Source: Glossina fuscipes (lineage: Eukaryota; Arthropoda; Insecta; Diptera; Glossinidae). Taken from it: a DNA stretch of 64,000 bases. The notes below the pieces were generated by a model, which saw only the letters and a program-made list of their open reading frames with translations, was not told the origin of the DNA and searched no databases. A program made the position numbers and the translations under genes. The stretch's first letter is position 1. Every line of letters starts with the position of its first letter. Where the stretch lies: assembly GCF_014805625.2 (NCBI RefSeq), contig NW_023998431.1, positions 4,533,067 to 4,597,066 on the forward strand, in the 5' to 3' direction. This document shows, piece after piece, positions 48,090 through 59,522 of the stretch.

Positions 48090-48420
48090 ATAGCGTTCAA
48101 CATGTCGATCTTTGCGGCAAAACAAAAAAAAAAATTCTTTATAGCACTAGATTTCCCGCGAAAGATGTAAAACTTTCGTTACTCGGGATGAAAAGTGTAT
48201 TTATTTGTGGCAAGAAGACGATAGCTTGTGTTTGGTGGGATTGGAAAGACGTAGTTTATTAAACAGTTAACACCAAAGGCTAGTAACAATAATTAATCGA
48301 TTCGAACAGTTTGTTGTTAAAAAAAGACATTTGTATTCAGCATTGGAATCTATATCAATCCGCAATCATTTGACTTTTCGATTATCTGCATCAAGTCTTC
48401 GATTATGGAAAATACCGACT
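48090..48420 (+). pseudogene. Mariner transposase relic, core fragment
   Basis: Encodes FVTRDEKCIYLW (48175-48210), matching the VTGDEKWI motif with the first catalytic Asp (48187-48189). After a frame change it reads KKTIACVWWDWKDVVY (VWWDWK at 48230-48247), the next conserved motif. The two normally lie about 30 residues further apart, so there is an internal deletion as well as a frameshift. The following NRFEQFVVKKRHLYSALE may be the LNQLNQAL segment. No HTH, second or third Asp was recognised. It differs in detail from the relics at 3936 and 32255, so it is a separate insertion. Confidence 0.55.
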
Positions 48421-49479
48421 AGCACGTACTATCGATGTTTCTACACGGATCATAGATCGCTCATATATTAACTCGAAAATATATTTATCTCTGACGGCGA
48501 CTTATGAAGATTCTGCCCAGCGACCATTGAAGTTTCCCAACACATTCTATATAATTGCATGACTATATGCGAAATCGGACACTAAGTGCATCATAAATGT
48601 CTTAACGCTAAAGATTAGGTCCATGAGGGTTGCAGGTCGCGACAAAGTTTGGCCGCATAAAAGATGTATAATCGATGAGCGAACGAAAATTAACGAAAAA
48701 CCTTATGATATTGGAAGATTTACGGCTGGATGGTGAGAAAGGATTTCTTATAAGAATTTGTAACAAGAAAGTTTTTATTTGCATTAGGCAAAATCTTTGA
48801 CAGTCAATAACTTAAATGAACATGCAAACAACTTAACATGCTGCATTCAGAGAAGATTGCTCTTTCAATACCCTTTGCCTATTATTATGTAAAAGTATTA
48901 TTGAAAGTGTGTAAAAATGACTTTTGGAAAAACTCATAACCCGTAGAAAAGACCGAACTAATGTGAACTAATATGATTCAAATTTACAATAATCATTCAT
49001 TTTCTGCAAGGCGCGCATTAACTTCAAGTCTTATTTTTTACATAAATACTTACTTTTTAAGAGAAGGGAGCAGGCCTGAGAAACGCCCGAATACATCAAG
49101 CAAAGTTCATTGATGTCATATGTAATAACAATTTGGACTAGTTTCCGTCTCAAAATATACAAAGTTAAATGTTGTTGTCAGATAAGGACTTATGCGTTGT
49201 AAGAACGTTTGTATGGAGGATGGTTTGAAAAATGACCCAACTCCAAATGTTCCATATTCAATTAGTAGATCGAAATTCGATTTTTCGTCGATTGTGGTCG
49301 AGAAAAATATTTAATATATTGCATTTGTTTAAAAACAAATTTTCCAAAATAAGGAGTCATAAGGAGTACGGTCGAAAAAATGGTCTAATCGGCTTCATTA
49401 TTAATGACGTTTCTCGTTGGTTGAAAAGATGTCAATGTACATTAGCTTTGATGAAAATATCTCCAAACTGCATTCTGGA
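48421..49479. other. Noncoding stretch
   Basis: No feature supported. The plus frame at 49232-49540 has no motif and its right end runs into a family B fragment. Confidence 0.4.
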
Positions 49480-49650
49480 GATCCAGCCGGTAGATACAAA
49501 GAACAGACGTTTGGCTGACGGACGGACAAACTTAAAATGAATCGGATGTAATGAAAGAATGATATGCCTCAAGTTAGCCTGTCTATTGCAGGCAACGCTT
49601 ATACGCATACTTAATGCATTTTTATCGCAAGTAGTGCAGGGCATAAAGAG
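49480..49650 (-). mobile_element. Family B 5'-end fragment
   Basis: Contains 'gctgacggacggacaaac', 'atgaatcgg', and at the right CGCAAGTAGTGCAGGGCATA. That last string is the family B start (TATGCCCTGCACTACTTGCG) read backwards. Confidence 0.5.
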
Positions 49651-50095
49651 AGAAAGGAAACAAAGCGAAATTGGGATCCCCTATAAATAAATATGTGTAA
49701 CACTTTTAGTTATTAAGTCATTTCAATTAAAAGTGAATCTAAAATAATATAATATTCCCCCTAGTAGTGGGCGTTCTTCGTTCGATTGTATTCAAATTCA
49801 ATCGTTGGTTAAGCGTTTTACTTATTATTATTCTCCATTCCTTTGATATGCAGTTGTGTGCAAATAAATGTCCGTTATTATGGCCATTTCTGAATGATTT
49901 GTGTTAGGGCAGTTTTGGCTTAAAGCCAAAAGCCAACATAAGCGAGAATAGAGAACGAGAAGATGTAAAACCAAAAGAAAATTTAATAAATTATTTTCAC
50001 ATCATGAACATTTTAATTAAAAGAATTTACAAACCAATAAAATTTGTTTCTCTTTTCTGCTTTTTTTTCTTGTTTCTTTTCACGATTACACACAG
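49651..50095. other. Noncoding stretch before the exon-like segment
   Basis: AT-rich, becoming T/C-rich from 50045 to 50085, as expected for a polypyrimidine tract before a 3' splice site. Confidence 0.5.
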
Positions 50096-50176
50096 CAAGC
50101 CCATCGGGGCCTACCAAACTGGCACATCAATTTTGGTTTTCTTATCCGCCACCGGGCGCTGGCGGAGGCTCTTCTA
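50096..50176 (+). CDS. Putative internal coding exon, gene unknown
   Basis: An 81-bp segment with much higher GC than its flanks. It is bounded by a good 3' splice site (long T/C tract, then ACACAG ending at 50095) and a consensus 5' splice site (GTAAGT from 50177). All three frames are open. The most protein-like reading is SPSGPTKLAHQFWFSYPPPG followed by AGGGSS, a Pro/Gly-rich stretch with an aromatic core. The length is a multiple of three, so it could be a cassette exon. I do not recognise the protein. The strand and boundaries rest on splice signals and composition only. The partner exons are outside the window or unrecognised, except perhaps the segment at 63157. Confidence 0.45.
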
Positions 50177-50204
50177 GTAAGTGTTCATATATAAATGAAT
50201 TTTT

Positions 50205-50238
50205 TTTGTTTTTTTGTTTTTTTTTTTTTTTTTTTTTC
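50205..50238. repeat. Poly(T) tract
   Basis: Over 30 T residues with two G interruptions, about 30 bp after the exon-like segment. Confidence 0.9.
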
Positions 50239-50651
50239 TGAAAAACTTTAACATCAACAGTTTTATTTAAGTGTTGTGTTGTGTGTGCCTAAATATGCAA
50301 CAATAAATTGATATTAAATTATGTGTGCGGCTCTGTGTTTGGTGTTTATTGCGTCTGTATTATGTGCGTGTGCCTTTTAGCATATTTGTACCTAACTTTA
50401 ATATCCATCTATGACGTAACTACCTTCCCTACCCTCCCTATCTACGTACCTTACTCTCCTACAACACAACAAGATATTTTCACTTCAATGAGAAAACAAA
50501 AGAAAAGAAAAAAAAAAGAAAAGAAAGAAAAGAAAGCAAAAGAAATAAAATACCTATTTAAGAAGACATAATAATTCATTATTATATATAATTTTATTTA
50601 CATTGAATTGTTTTCACTCACACTTTCAACTCTTTTTCTTATTAAAATACC

Positions 50652-50685
<34 letters not shown>

Positions 50686-52189
50686 CATGAATTCTTGCAA
50701 TTTACTAATGAAACCTCAAGTAGTTTAATTTATATTATTCTTATATATATTTCACTTTAATAACAACAGTAAAAAATTTCAATCCTTACCCAAAAATTTT
50801 AGAAAATTCTGTTTTACAAAAAAAAAAAAAGAAAAAACAAAAAATAAAAGAAAAAAAGAAAAGTAACTCACAAAGATAAAATGTTTTAGTTTTTAATGAC
50901 AAATTTAGAGTTTTAATAATTATAATGAATGTTAATTAATGTTAATTAAATGATTACATTTTATCTATTATTTCTATTTTTTATACTCACCGCCTAAAGT
51001 TACATTGAATTTGACAATTTTTGGGTTGTTCTTAAAAGTAGACTTTGAAAAAGTTGAATATGCGTAAACTTTAAAAAATCAAATAGTTCTTCTATTCAAA
51101 TTATAACATTTTCAAAATAGTTTTGTTTAGCGTAGCGATCAGAATTAAGCTGGCTAGCGATCTCTACATGCCTGCCAAACGTTTACAGTTCTCATTGTAA
51201 TATTCAGGAAGCTTTCTTTAGATAAATAAAATTACTATAAAGTTACAATAAATACATTTAGACTGGCTAATATAATAAAGAAATAGGATACAATATGCTT
51301 GTACAAAAAGAAAAATAAGAGCAATTACTTAACTTAAATATTAACTAGCAGTTAAACTAACCATTATTTACACTGGAACTCAGTAATAATTTGAAATACG
51401 TTTTCCTGGAAAGTTTTCAAGTTAAGCCAACGCCGAGCTTGGATGAACTTTTTTTTCCGCTTGTAAAAAAGCAGACAAAACGCGTCCTATCCTATTCAAA
51501 GGATAAGATAATAATAAGTACAGGATGATAGGTCTTCAAGTTAAAAACGGAAATTCATAGATTTATTAAGGAATACATTGAAGTCGTTGAAGTGATTTTT
51601 TTCCTCAAGTGACAGACCACCTTCTCGCCAATTCCTCTTACATTTTCTAGGCAAAACACATTAGGTCCGTCGTTAACCTAAATGAGGGCGGGCTGTTATT
51701 TTAAGTCAGGTTAACCTAAGTCTGTTAATGTTATATGTAAACGTAAATGTAAAAAGATATCATTTGGTGTGTTGAGAAAATCATTAAAGCGGGTTAAAGC
51801 CATTCTTCCCTTGATTCAATGATTTCTCACTTCAAAGATACCTTCGCAGTTTTCCTACTCATTACTTCTTCATTATTGAAATATATAAATATTTCATATA
51901 TAATTTAATTTAGCCTAAAAAAAGAAAGCTCATATAACAACATAGATCTTAGGTAAAATGTTATTTCAAATGTTTTTCACGCTCAAATTCTATGAAATTT
52001 TAAAATTGATTTCACATCAAACCTATCGTTGGCCCGCGTCAGTTTCTTTGCACTGCAGTCAACCAATCGCAAACACCCTTAAAGTTAAACGTATTTAGCT
52101 CTATCGAAATTGCGTGCTTAAGTCTGACGGTTATTCAATAGGTTGCTGATGTGATTTAACGAAAAGAAGGCAAGAAATTCTGACTTAGT
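50239..52189. other. Noncoding stretch with simple repeats
   Basis: Contains AAAAGA-rich tracts (50497-50540 and 50817-50865) and an (ATT)n run at 50657-50685. The part 50980-51110 may hold an eroded left end of family A in plus orientation ('tttatactcaccgcctaaag'). No gene was recognised. Confidence 0.45.
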
Positions 52190-52242
52190 TGGTGAGTATT
52201 AAACGATTCGGTTCGAACCGTATATGATCTCTTACTTGAATT
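52190..52242 (+). mobile_element. Family A right-end fragment
   Basis: Reads 'tggtgagtattaaacgattc' then the hairpin CGGTTCGAACCG and 'tatatgatctcttacttg'. This is the right subterminal repeat, hairpin and terminal motif of family A. The arms of this hairpin are perfectly complementary. Confidence 0.6.
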
Positions 52243-53100
52243 AATTTTTAGCGTAATAATTAAATAATTCAAATTTTCTTTCTTTCTTTCACATTTTTAT
52301 TTTTATTTTTCGTAACCATTATTTTAGGGGATTTAACTTCTCCTCTATTGTTGTTGTTGTTATCTAGCGAGTACCACACATCGTTTAAATCAATAATTTG
52401 TACATAAAAGTAAAAAAGAAAATAAAACTCGTGTGTGTTCAAAAAAAAAAGAAAAAAAAAAAATTAAAAATATTAAAAATAAGAGTAAAACACAAACAAT
52501 AACAAACAGTAACAAGTCGCTCGTTTATCATTGTAACTGTAAATGTTCGGTTCTATTTAAAATCGTATCAAAAACTATATATATTCATTTATATATATAT
52601 ATATGTAGATATATATATATATATATACATATCTTGAAACGAATAAATCTGACTTTCTAACTTTTAGAGGTAAGGCTTGAATTTGACCAAACAAACAAAA
52701 ACTTTCTATTGTTTAAAAAATCTGATTGAGATTACGTTTCGATTTGCTCGTTATATTTATTTAGATAGTAATGAAAATGCTTTTATGCGAATGCTTTAAT
52801 AATGGTTTTTTAATTTTTCTTTTGCTTAAGATTTTCAAAAAATATTTTCGAAAATAATTTTAACATTTCATGATTGATTGTAGTGAACTTAGAAAGGCTA
52901 TGAATAGATATGGCTTGGCATAATAATAAACTCTTCTCATAGGCAAGCTTTCTTTAATATCCACTTACACCAACGATGACTGAATCAATACGTCAAACAA
53001 AATTGTTTTTACACGAAATGACGTTCGCAGCTAAGGTAAAAATTGATAGGTGACAAATTTCTCTTTATTTTAATAATTGTCGCATAACGTACTTAGACGT
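52243..53100. other. Noncoding stretch with (TA)n
   Basis: A-rich tract at 52440-52470 and TA tracts at 52575-52627. No supported gene. Confidence 0.45.
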
Positions 53101-53222
53101 TAAATCGAAAGAATCTAGACTAGCAACTTAGCGGTTGTTCATTCAAATCTCAAGTGCTTAGAGACTTTACTCCTAGAATTTCTTCCTCTGGCTAAGTAAA
53201 TTGGAATAATAATAATAATAAA
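53101..53222 (+). mobile_element. tRNA-headed SINE, copy 3 (5' eroded)
   Basis: Plus-oriented copy. The A-box region has decayed. The B-box region reads TGTTCATTCAAATCTCAAGT. The 3' module follows as GACTTTACTCCTAGAATTTC and 'ttcctctggctaa', with an (AATA/AAT)n tail at 53204-53222. Same family as 45107-45272 and 47260-47443. Confidence 0.65.
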
Positions 53223-53299
53223 TCGATTTATTATCTCAGTCACTGCATAAAAAAATTGGTGCCTCATTTTAAGAGAATGAAAACAAGTAAAAACACTGC

Positions 53300-53685
53300 A
53301 GTTGTCCACGGCCCAGCATTAAATGCCCTACGTCACCTTATAGTTAATCACATATCGACTTTTCCAAAAAAGATTTTATTTTCGAATCGATTAAAAAAGC
53401 CGTCCGATGTAAACCATTTTCACCACCTCTCGTTCTTGGGCCAAAACACGTCAGTATAGCAAATTTCATCAAAATAACTCAAAAATTGCGGTCTGCAAGC
53501 TGAACACTACAAAAGAAGACGCACAGATGGATACATGGAGAGACAAGTTTAGATCGATTCATAGAGTGACTCTGAATAATAAGTGTCTCAAGTTCTTCCA
53601 AGTGCTGCATACATCCGCGCAAACTTAGTATACCCTCGTACCACAATTGGTGTAGAGTATAATGGGTATTCATTATTAAAGACGA
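53300..53685 (-). mobile_element. Family B element, copy B5, both ends
   Basis: On the plus strand the left part reads 'gtccacggcccagcattaaatgccctacgtcacc' (terminal hairpin region and subterminal repeat). The right end is TATACCCTCGTACCACAATT followed by GGTGTAGAGTATA, itself an inverted repeat, at about 53631-53661. The interior has 'ttcttgggccaaaacacgtcagtat', 'acgcacagatggatac' and 'gtgctgcatacatccg', the family B order reversed. No protein is encoded. Confidence 0.65.
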
Positions 53686-54162
53686 TATTATCTATAGATA
53701 GTTATTTTGAAAATAATGAACCTTTTTAGATTAACGAAAATGTCATCATAAGTGGTTGTCACGCTATTAGAAATTTAGGACAGCTATTCGGGAAGTACTC
53801 AAGTTTTTTTAAAAGTCATTACAAGAAATTCATTCATAATCAGACTTGATGTCCAAAGAGAAAAGCTAGACGTTAGTGAACGAGTGGGAGTATCAATTAT
53901 AATGTTACGATTAAGAAGCATATTTTTTCATTGATCCAAGATCCCACCCCCAGCGATTATTCACGATTTCGATAATAATCAGAAGCAATGTTAATGAGGT
54001 TTGTCGAACTAAAGCAGTGCTAAAGCAGTTTCGACCACTGCGAAAGTCGATGGGGCAACTTTGACACATTTTTTAGATTAATTAAACATTGCTTTCTTCC
54101 GTTAGAGGAATTATTTATAAAGATATCATATGTCGTCTTCCAAGAAGAGGTGTCATTTAAAG
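53686..54162. other. Noncoding stretch
   Basis: Could include the C-terminal part of the transposase relic to the right on the minus strand, but no motif is clear. Confidence 0.4.
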
Positions 54163-54400
54163 CTAAACGTACAATGCAGCCATTATTTTACTAGCGGCAT
54201 GACAGATAGCGTATAGTATTAATTTTGAACTAAGAAAAGTCGGCCAACATCGTTCGATAAGGCCTTCACTCACTGCAACGTTTGAACCGGCAGCGTACCA
54301 TACTGTCACAGGCTCTGATTGGAGAGGTTGTTTGACTATTTCTCCTGGGCTTTCGAAACTCATGTATTTTTTGCATCCAAGCAGTGAATGTGTTTAAAAT
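54163..54400 (-). pseudogene. Possible Tc1/mariner-superfamily transposase fragment
   Basis: On the minus strand from about 54384, SLLGCKKYMSFESPGEIVKQ then PLQSEPVTVWYAAGS follow the pattern of the central part of some insect DNA transposases. In those, a FxLxGxVNKQNxRxW-like segment is followed by NP-EI-E-PLH--KVTVWCA. The VTVW motif with upstream PLxSE is the strongest point. Past that, similarity fades, and no catalytic residues were located. It could also be a chance resemblance in a 66-codon frame. Confidence 0.4.
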
Positions 54401-55699
54401 CTTCCTAACTCTCGCTTTTTGAATCTTACCGCAATGCGAGTGATACGTTGAGAGGTCACAAGCGGAGCGAAGTTGAATTTGAAATTTCTTGTTGAACGGT
54501 CGTGCATTTTCTTTTGCTCCTTTTGATGTTACATTAAAACATGTGCTCTAATTCTAGTCGAAAAGTGACAAATTCAAAAATGTTTAAACGCTGTTTAAAC
54601 TTTTATAAAAAATTATTTACGGAGAGAAATATTTGCGCCTTATTTAAGAGATAACATCACTCTAGCATTCTAAAAAGAACTGTATATTTAGTGATTTCTA
54701 TCGAATGAAAGCAAAGATCTTAGAATCGAAATACTCTAAGAAGTTGTTAAGCACGTGTTCCAGTATGCAAAGAAAGAAGATGTATTTTTAAAATATATTA
54801 GAACATTGCAACAACAAGTCCATTCCCGCTAGACATTTCCCTTTGCGCTTTGTCGCAAGAAATCGGTACAAATTTGAATCGAAAATAAGAAAAAAAAAAA
54901 AAAGAGAAAGACAATCGCTTAACCAATACGCTTACAGCTAACAAACTTAGATGCTTGGGCACTGTAAAAATATTGGTTTTTATGTGAACATATTCGGAAG
55001 AAAAATTTCAATTTTCGGCTAAAAAATCCTATTCTAATTAGAGAGATTGCAAAAATTTGAAGTGAGGAAAAAAAGTGAAAATGGTTGGAATTGCGCTGAC
55101 GACCGTTTCGGAAAATGCTGTTTCGGAAAGCAAGGTGCTTGAAGTTTCAAGTACGTGTAAATTGCTATAAAACTATGTTCGAAAGATCAAAGTTTTGGGC
55201 CATCTCAAATTTTTCCACGCTTGCAGTCGCTTTCTTACATCATACTTTGCTGCATAAAGCGTCACTTAAGCCAACAAAAAAATGTTAATTTTCTGCAAAG
55301 TCCTGTGTACAAGTGCTTAATAAATGCGTTTTATTATACCAAATATGTACCGTATTGACGCATAACCGTCTGCTATTTTCGTACTTCCCGTAAATTTTGT
55401 GGTTATTTCTCCACGACGGAACTTCTTGAGTCTCTAGGCGACAAAGTGAATCAAGTGGTTTTTCCAACACGTTTATTTTATTGGCTTATTACACAAGATT
55501 TCACACATTTTAAAGGATGTGGTGTCAGAACCCTTTCGCATTCGATATAAGTTCGAAATTATAAAAAGTGAACGCATGGCTTTGTTTAAAATTGCGATGG
55601 GCTTTTATTACATTGAAATGGGCATCAGTGGTAGTGAGTGTTTCTCTTCTTCTTTTTTTTCACTTTAAGACTTTGAATTCATATGGATGCAAATGGATG
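54401..55699. other. Noncoding stretch
   Basis: No supported feature; an A-run lies at 54890-54903. Frames are short and lack motifs. Confidence 0.45.
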
Positions 55700-55772
55700 T
55701 CTTGTGGTCTAGTGGTTAGGATGCCCGTTATTTTACACAGGAGACCCAGGTTCGATCGTTGTACTTTACTGG
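55700..55772 (+). mobile_element. tRNA-Glu-like head (SINE or tRNA pseudogene)
   Basis: TCTTGTGGTCTAGTGGTTAG then GATGCCC and, later, AGACCCAGGTTCGATCGTTG resemble the D-arm and T-arm of eukaryotic tRNA-Glu. Both pol III boxes are near consensus: A box TGGTCTAGTGG, B box GGTTCGATCGT. The acceptor ends do not pair and the anticodon region is disturbed, so it is not a working tRNA gene. About 130 bp of unrelated, GC-richer sequence follows (to about 55900), which would fit a SINE body. It is a different tRNA type from the SINE copies at 45-53 kb. Confidence 0.6.
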
Positions 55773-57866
55773 TAACTGTACAACTGTACATTTTTGGGCA
55801 GCGAAGCGCGCATGTGCTTTGCTAGGTTGGTGAGGTCAACAACTCATTTGTGATCGAAGGGAAGGTTGTAGAAATTATTTTCTGTAGAGAACACTAATAT
55901 TCGACTTGAGGAAGTATGGCTAATAAGGATACGTTCGCATACAAAATAATAATTTATTTTTGGTGCAAGTTTGCATCCAGAAGAAATTTCTGGGAAATAT
56001 CTTAATTTCTTTGCTGTATCTATTCAAAGCGAATTTCCACCTTTTAAACTATACGTGTCACGAAATGACAAAGAGTAAAGTAAGAAAATTATTACTAAGA
56101 TGAAAAACTCCTTCCAAACTTTTTATTTTTTTGACAAGAAACCTGAGTCTTTTCAAACCGATCTCACCTTCCATATCCATTTAAAGATCGTCTCGTCGAA
56201 GTTTCACTAATGTATTTTTGTGTAAAAATTTCCTTAAATGAACAGGAACGTTTTCTAAAGAGTCCTCTTGCCGGCTGAAAGAAATTAGGAAATAAGAAAC
56301 AGAACGTTAGCTCGTAATTTCCAGCAAGGATTCTTCTCAACGCTTGAGGTGCAGCATTTAATTTAAAAATAGATTCTTTCCTTCACATAACGGGTTTTTT
56401 TTCGGACGTATTCACCGAATGGTTGATGGGGAGAGAAGGTGACTTTTTGATACAGTTATCGTGACGCGATAATTGCCTCTTAAGAACAAGAAGAAGCAAG
56501 AAAGTCCCCATTATTTCTCATAGCGTTTTAGAATATTTAAGGAAAGAATGAAAACTTGAAAGTTTCATCATTTAATGCGTTCAAGTTTCATATACAGCTG
56601 CCGTTTGTTTATTTAAACTAACTGTCGTTAGAAAAATTTGTCATTTATCGATAAGATACGCTTTCACTAGAGTCACATCTAAGAAATTTGAATGAGTGAG
56701 TCTTTCGCCATGTCAAATTTCTTAAGTCAAATGTAATTCTAATCATTGACGAAAATTGATTACGATTCAACTAACTTAGTATGCTTGTCGTTATCGCGGG
56801 TCGTCCTTACGAAAGAAAGCAAAGTAGATATCTTTAAGCTCTTACACGGGAATGTATATAAATAACTGCATGTAGCATGCGATTCATATTAAATAGATAG
56901 TAGATTATAGAAAATTTCGTTCTTTTTAATTTTTTTATTTATTTATTTTTTTTTAAATTGAAATACAAAAAAAAAAAAAATGTAGAGTTTAGTAAAATCA
57001 ATTAGAATTAAAAACTTCGTAAACCATAGGCAGATCCTTATTAGTATATATAAATGTATGTTAGCATATATATAAATATACCTACATGTACATTTATACA
57101 TTTATTATATTTTATATTCTTTTTTATATGTTAACCCTCCAGCAATAAAAAATAGTGTTGCATTTATAAACGCTACATTTAATGTAGAGCATCCCGTGAT
57201 ACCTTGGCTTGAAAGATTTGTCCGAAATCTCTCAAATTTTCACACGAAGCGTCTGTTTCATTCATAAGCTTAAGTTTGAATACCTTTTGCTATTCCTGTA
57301 GAGTTCTTATTATTGATTTGAACGAAGTCGACATAATCGAAAAAGTTAATGAACTGCTTGTCAATTCTTCTTACATTAAGAGATAAGGAAGCTTGCTTTC
57401 TTCAATAAGTAAAAGTTTGAATTCATTTGGAGATCTGAATTTTATGAATTTTTCATATCTCTCATAACTCAACCTAATTGATAGAATTGTAATGTGTTTA
57501 ATAAATTAAAAATAATATGTTTAATGCTGACTAGAGAATAGAAAAAATTTTGATTAAAGTGAGAAAATGAAAGACGAAAAATTAACATCCGACCTAATGA
57601 TTAACTGCATTATAATGTCTTGTAAATAAGCATTTAAATCCCTCAACACTGACACTTGTTTGCAGATTCCGTTATGGAACGTTCCATAGCTTGATAGTGT
57701 ACAAAAAAAGTACCTTTCAATAGGCTAAACTATCTCATTTCAATAAATTTCATACCCACAAATTTTAGATTAGCTTAACTTAAGTTTTCTAATTTCTTTC
57801 TAAAATTAATTTTAGTTGATTGATGGTCAGAAAACTAATTCTTTTCCTTATCGAAAATAACTAAAA
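55773..57866. other. Noncoding stretch
   Basis: Apart from the possible SINE body at the left, no feature was recognised. A T-run and A-run pair occurs at 56941-56980, with ATATAT-rich sequence to 57120. Confidence 0.45.
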
Positions 57867-58215
57867 ACATTATATCGGTCAAGGACCAGCATTTAATACC
57901 CTACACTACTTTACTTAATGCAGTTACTCATACAATGACTTTTCAAAATAGCACCTTATATGGGAAGTGATCTAATTCGAATTCAGTTTTAATACTGTGC
58001 GTCTTTGGACCGAAAGACGTCAGTGTACCAACTTTTATCAAAATATCTCAGAAATTATCGCCTTTACGTTGAACACAATAAAATAAGACGAACAGAATGA
58101 TCGACAGATAAGTACAGTAAACGTTCTGCCTATCGGAAGCCCTCCCTGGTGTTGTATACATTGGTACAAATGTAATATAACCTTTAACACAAGCGGTGTA
58201 GAATGTCATTGTATC
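57867..58215 (-). mobile_element. Family B element, copy B6, both ends
   Basis: On the plus strand it runs from ATCGGTCAAGGACCAGCATT and 'taataccctacactac' to 'tacattggtacaaatgtaatataac' and 'acaagcggtgtagaatgtcatt'. The interior reads 'gtctttggaccgaaagacgtcagtgta' and 'atcaaaatatctcagaaattatcgcc', close to copy B5. Non-coding. Confidence 0.6.
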
Positions 58216-58971
58216 CTCCAAAATAAAAAGTAACCAGATTAATAGCTAAATTTATAAAATTTATCGACAATGTCTCAACCTCTAGATCAATTTTTCGTGT
58301 CTTGTACGTAAAGAAGTGAGAGAGAGAAAACTAACGACCAACGCATGATATAAGTAGGACATTATGGACTTTAAAGTTTGCGGAAAGAGATATGTTATTG
58401 TGAAATCATTCTCCGCGATGAAGTTTAATTTTTCGATTAGTTTATTGTGCATTTTGTGTAAAGTATCTAAAAATTCTTTGGTTCAAGAATCATGATCGGG
58501 CGAGTAGTACGCTTAATAGAGAAGAAGTACTGATTTTTAACGTTAAACAATTCGTTCGCGCCGCTGAACGCTTCATCCGCGTTCATTAAACTATAACATG
58601 TTTGAAGCAATAAGATCAGTAGTTATATATATATCAATAAACAATGAGCTTTCCTATTCCGCCATACTGGCCAATCGAATTCAAAGAACAACAATATCCG
58701 CCAAAGCGGATTTCAGTTCGTCGATGCACCTGAAAGTCCATGAAAGAAACGAGCTATTAAGAAGGAAGTTTAGTAAGACTTTCAAACTATTTAATAGTAA
58801 ATGTTTTCGAGTCCAAACTTTTCGAGACGATTATGTCCCATTTTTCTTTATTTTCGTTGCGGAACTTATATAATTCGAAAAGGCTAAGGCAGAATCAGAA
58901 TCTCTGATTACTTTTTTATTTTCTAATGCGATCACAATAAATTTATATATATTTTTATAGAGCGGTCCACG
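58216..58971. other. Noncoding stretch
   Basis: Frames at 58598-58873 (+) and 58831-59253 (-) overlap and lack motifs. No repeat was recognised. Confidence 0.4.
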
Positions 58972-59006
58972 GTTACGTAGCAAACGGTCAGCGTTACGTA
59001 ACAAAC
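58972..59006 (+). promoter_or_regulatory. Paired TTACGTA-type sites (possible bZIP sites)
   Basis: GTTACGTAGCAAAC (58972-58985) and GTTACGTAACAAAC (58993-59006) are a 14-bp direct repeat with one mismatch, 21 bp apart. The second contains the palindrome GTTACGTAAC, which fits the RTTAYGTAAY consensus of PAR-bZIP factors such as Pdp1 and vrille. A regulatory role is inferred from the sequence only. Confidence 0.35.
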
Positions 59007-59522
59007 TCACCTGTGTTGTCTGAAAGTTAATTCTGATGCAGCGTCTTGTAAAAGTGTTGCGGTCGGTTGTATATCTCGTCACAACACGCAGATGCTGCTG
59101 ACAAACAATAAGGGAAAACACGGATATGCTCAAGACGAAATAAGCATTTTTATTTAAATCTGGCAACTCGTTACATTGCATGTGCTTCCTATGTTGTTTC
59201 TCATACATACAATTGCACAAATTTTTGCCATTGAATGTAGTAACGATGTGCATTCCAACTCTTTGGGAAATCTATACAGTGCCAGTTTCTTTCTTTTTTT
59301 TTTTTTGGTGTATTGGCTACGGAAGTTTCGAGAGAGTCAATAACCAATGATAGATAAAAAAATTGAAATTGATTGAAATTTTAATTAACTCAACTAAAGT
59401 CGATTTGTATGTTCTTAGAGTTAATTTAGTAAACTAAACGTTAGGAAAATTTACAATAAAAGACAAGAAAAAATATTTCTCTTGAAAATGATCGCAAAGT
59501 TTAAGGGCTGGGTGTATGGCTT
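59007..59522. other. Noncoding stretch
   Basis: No recognised element; T-run at 59291-59307. Confidence 0.4.

Noticed and set aside
58831..59253. 140-codon minus-strand frame
   Set aside because: No domain or splice evidence; overlaps a plus-strand frame and the paired TTACGTA sites.
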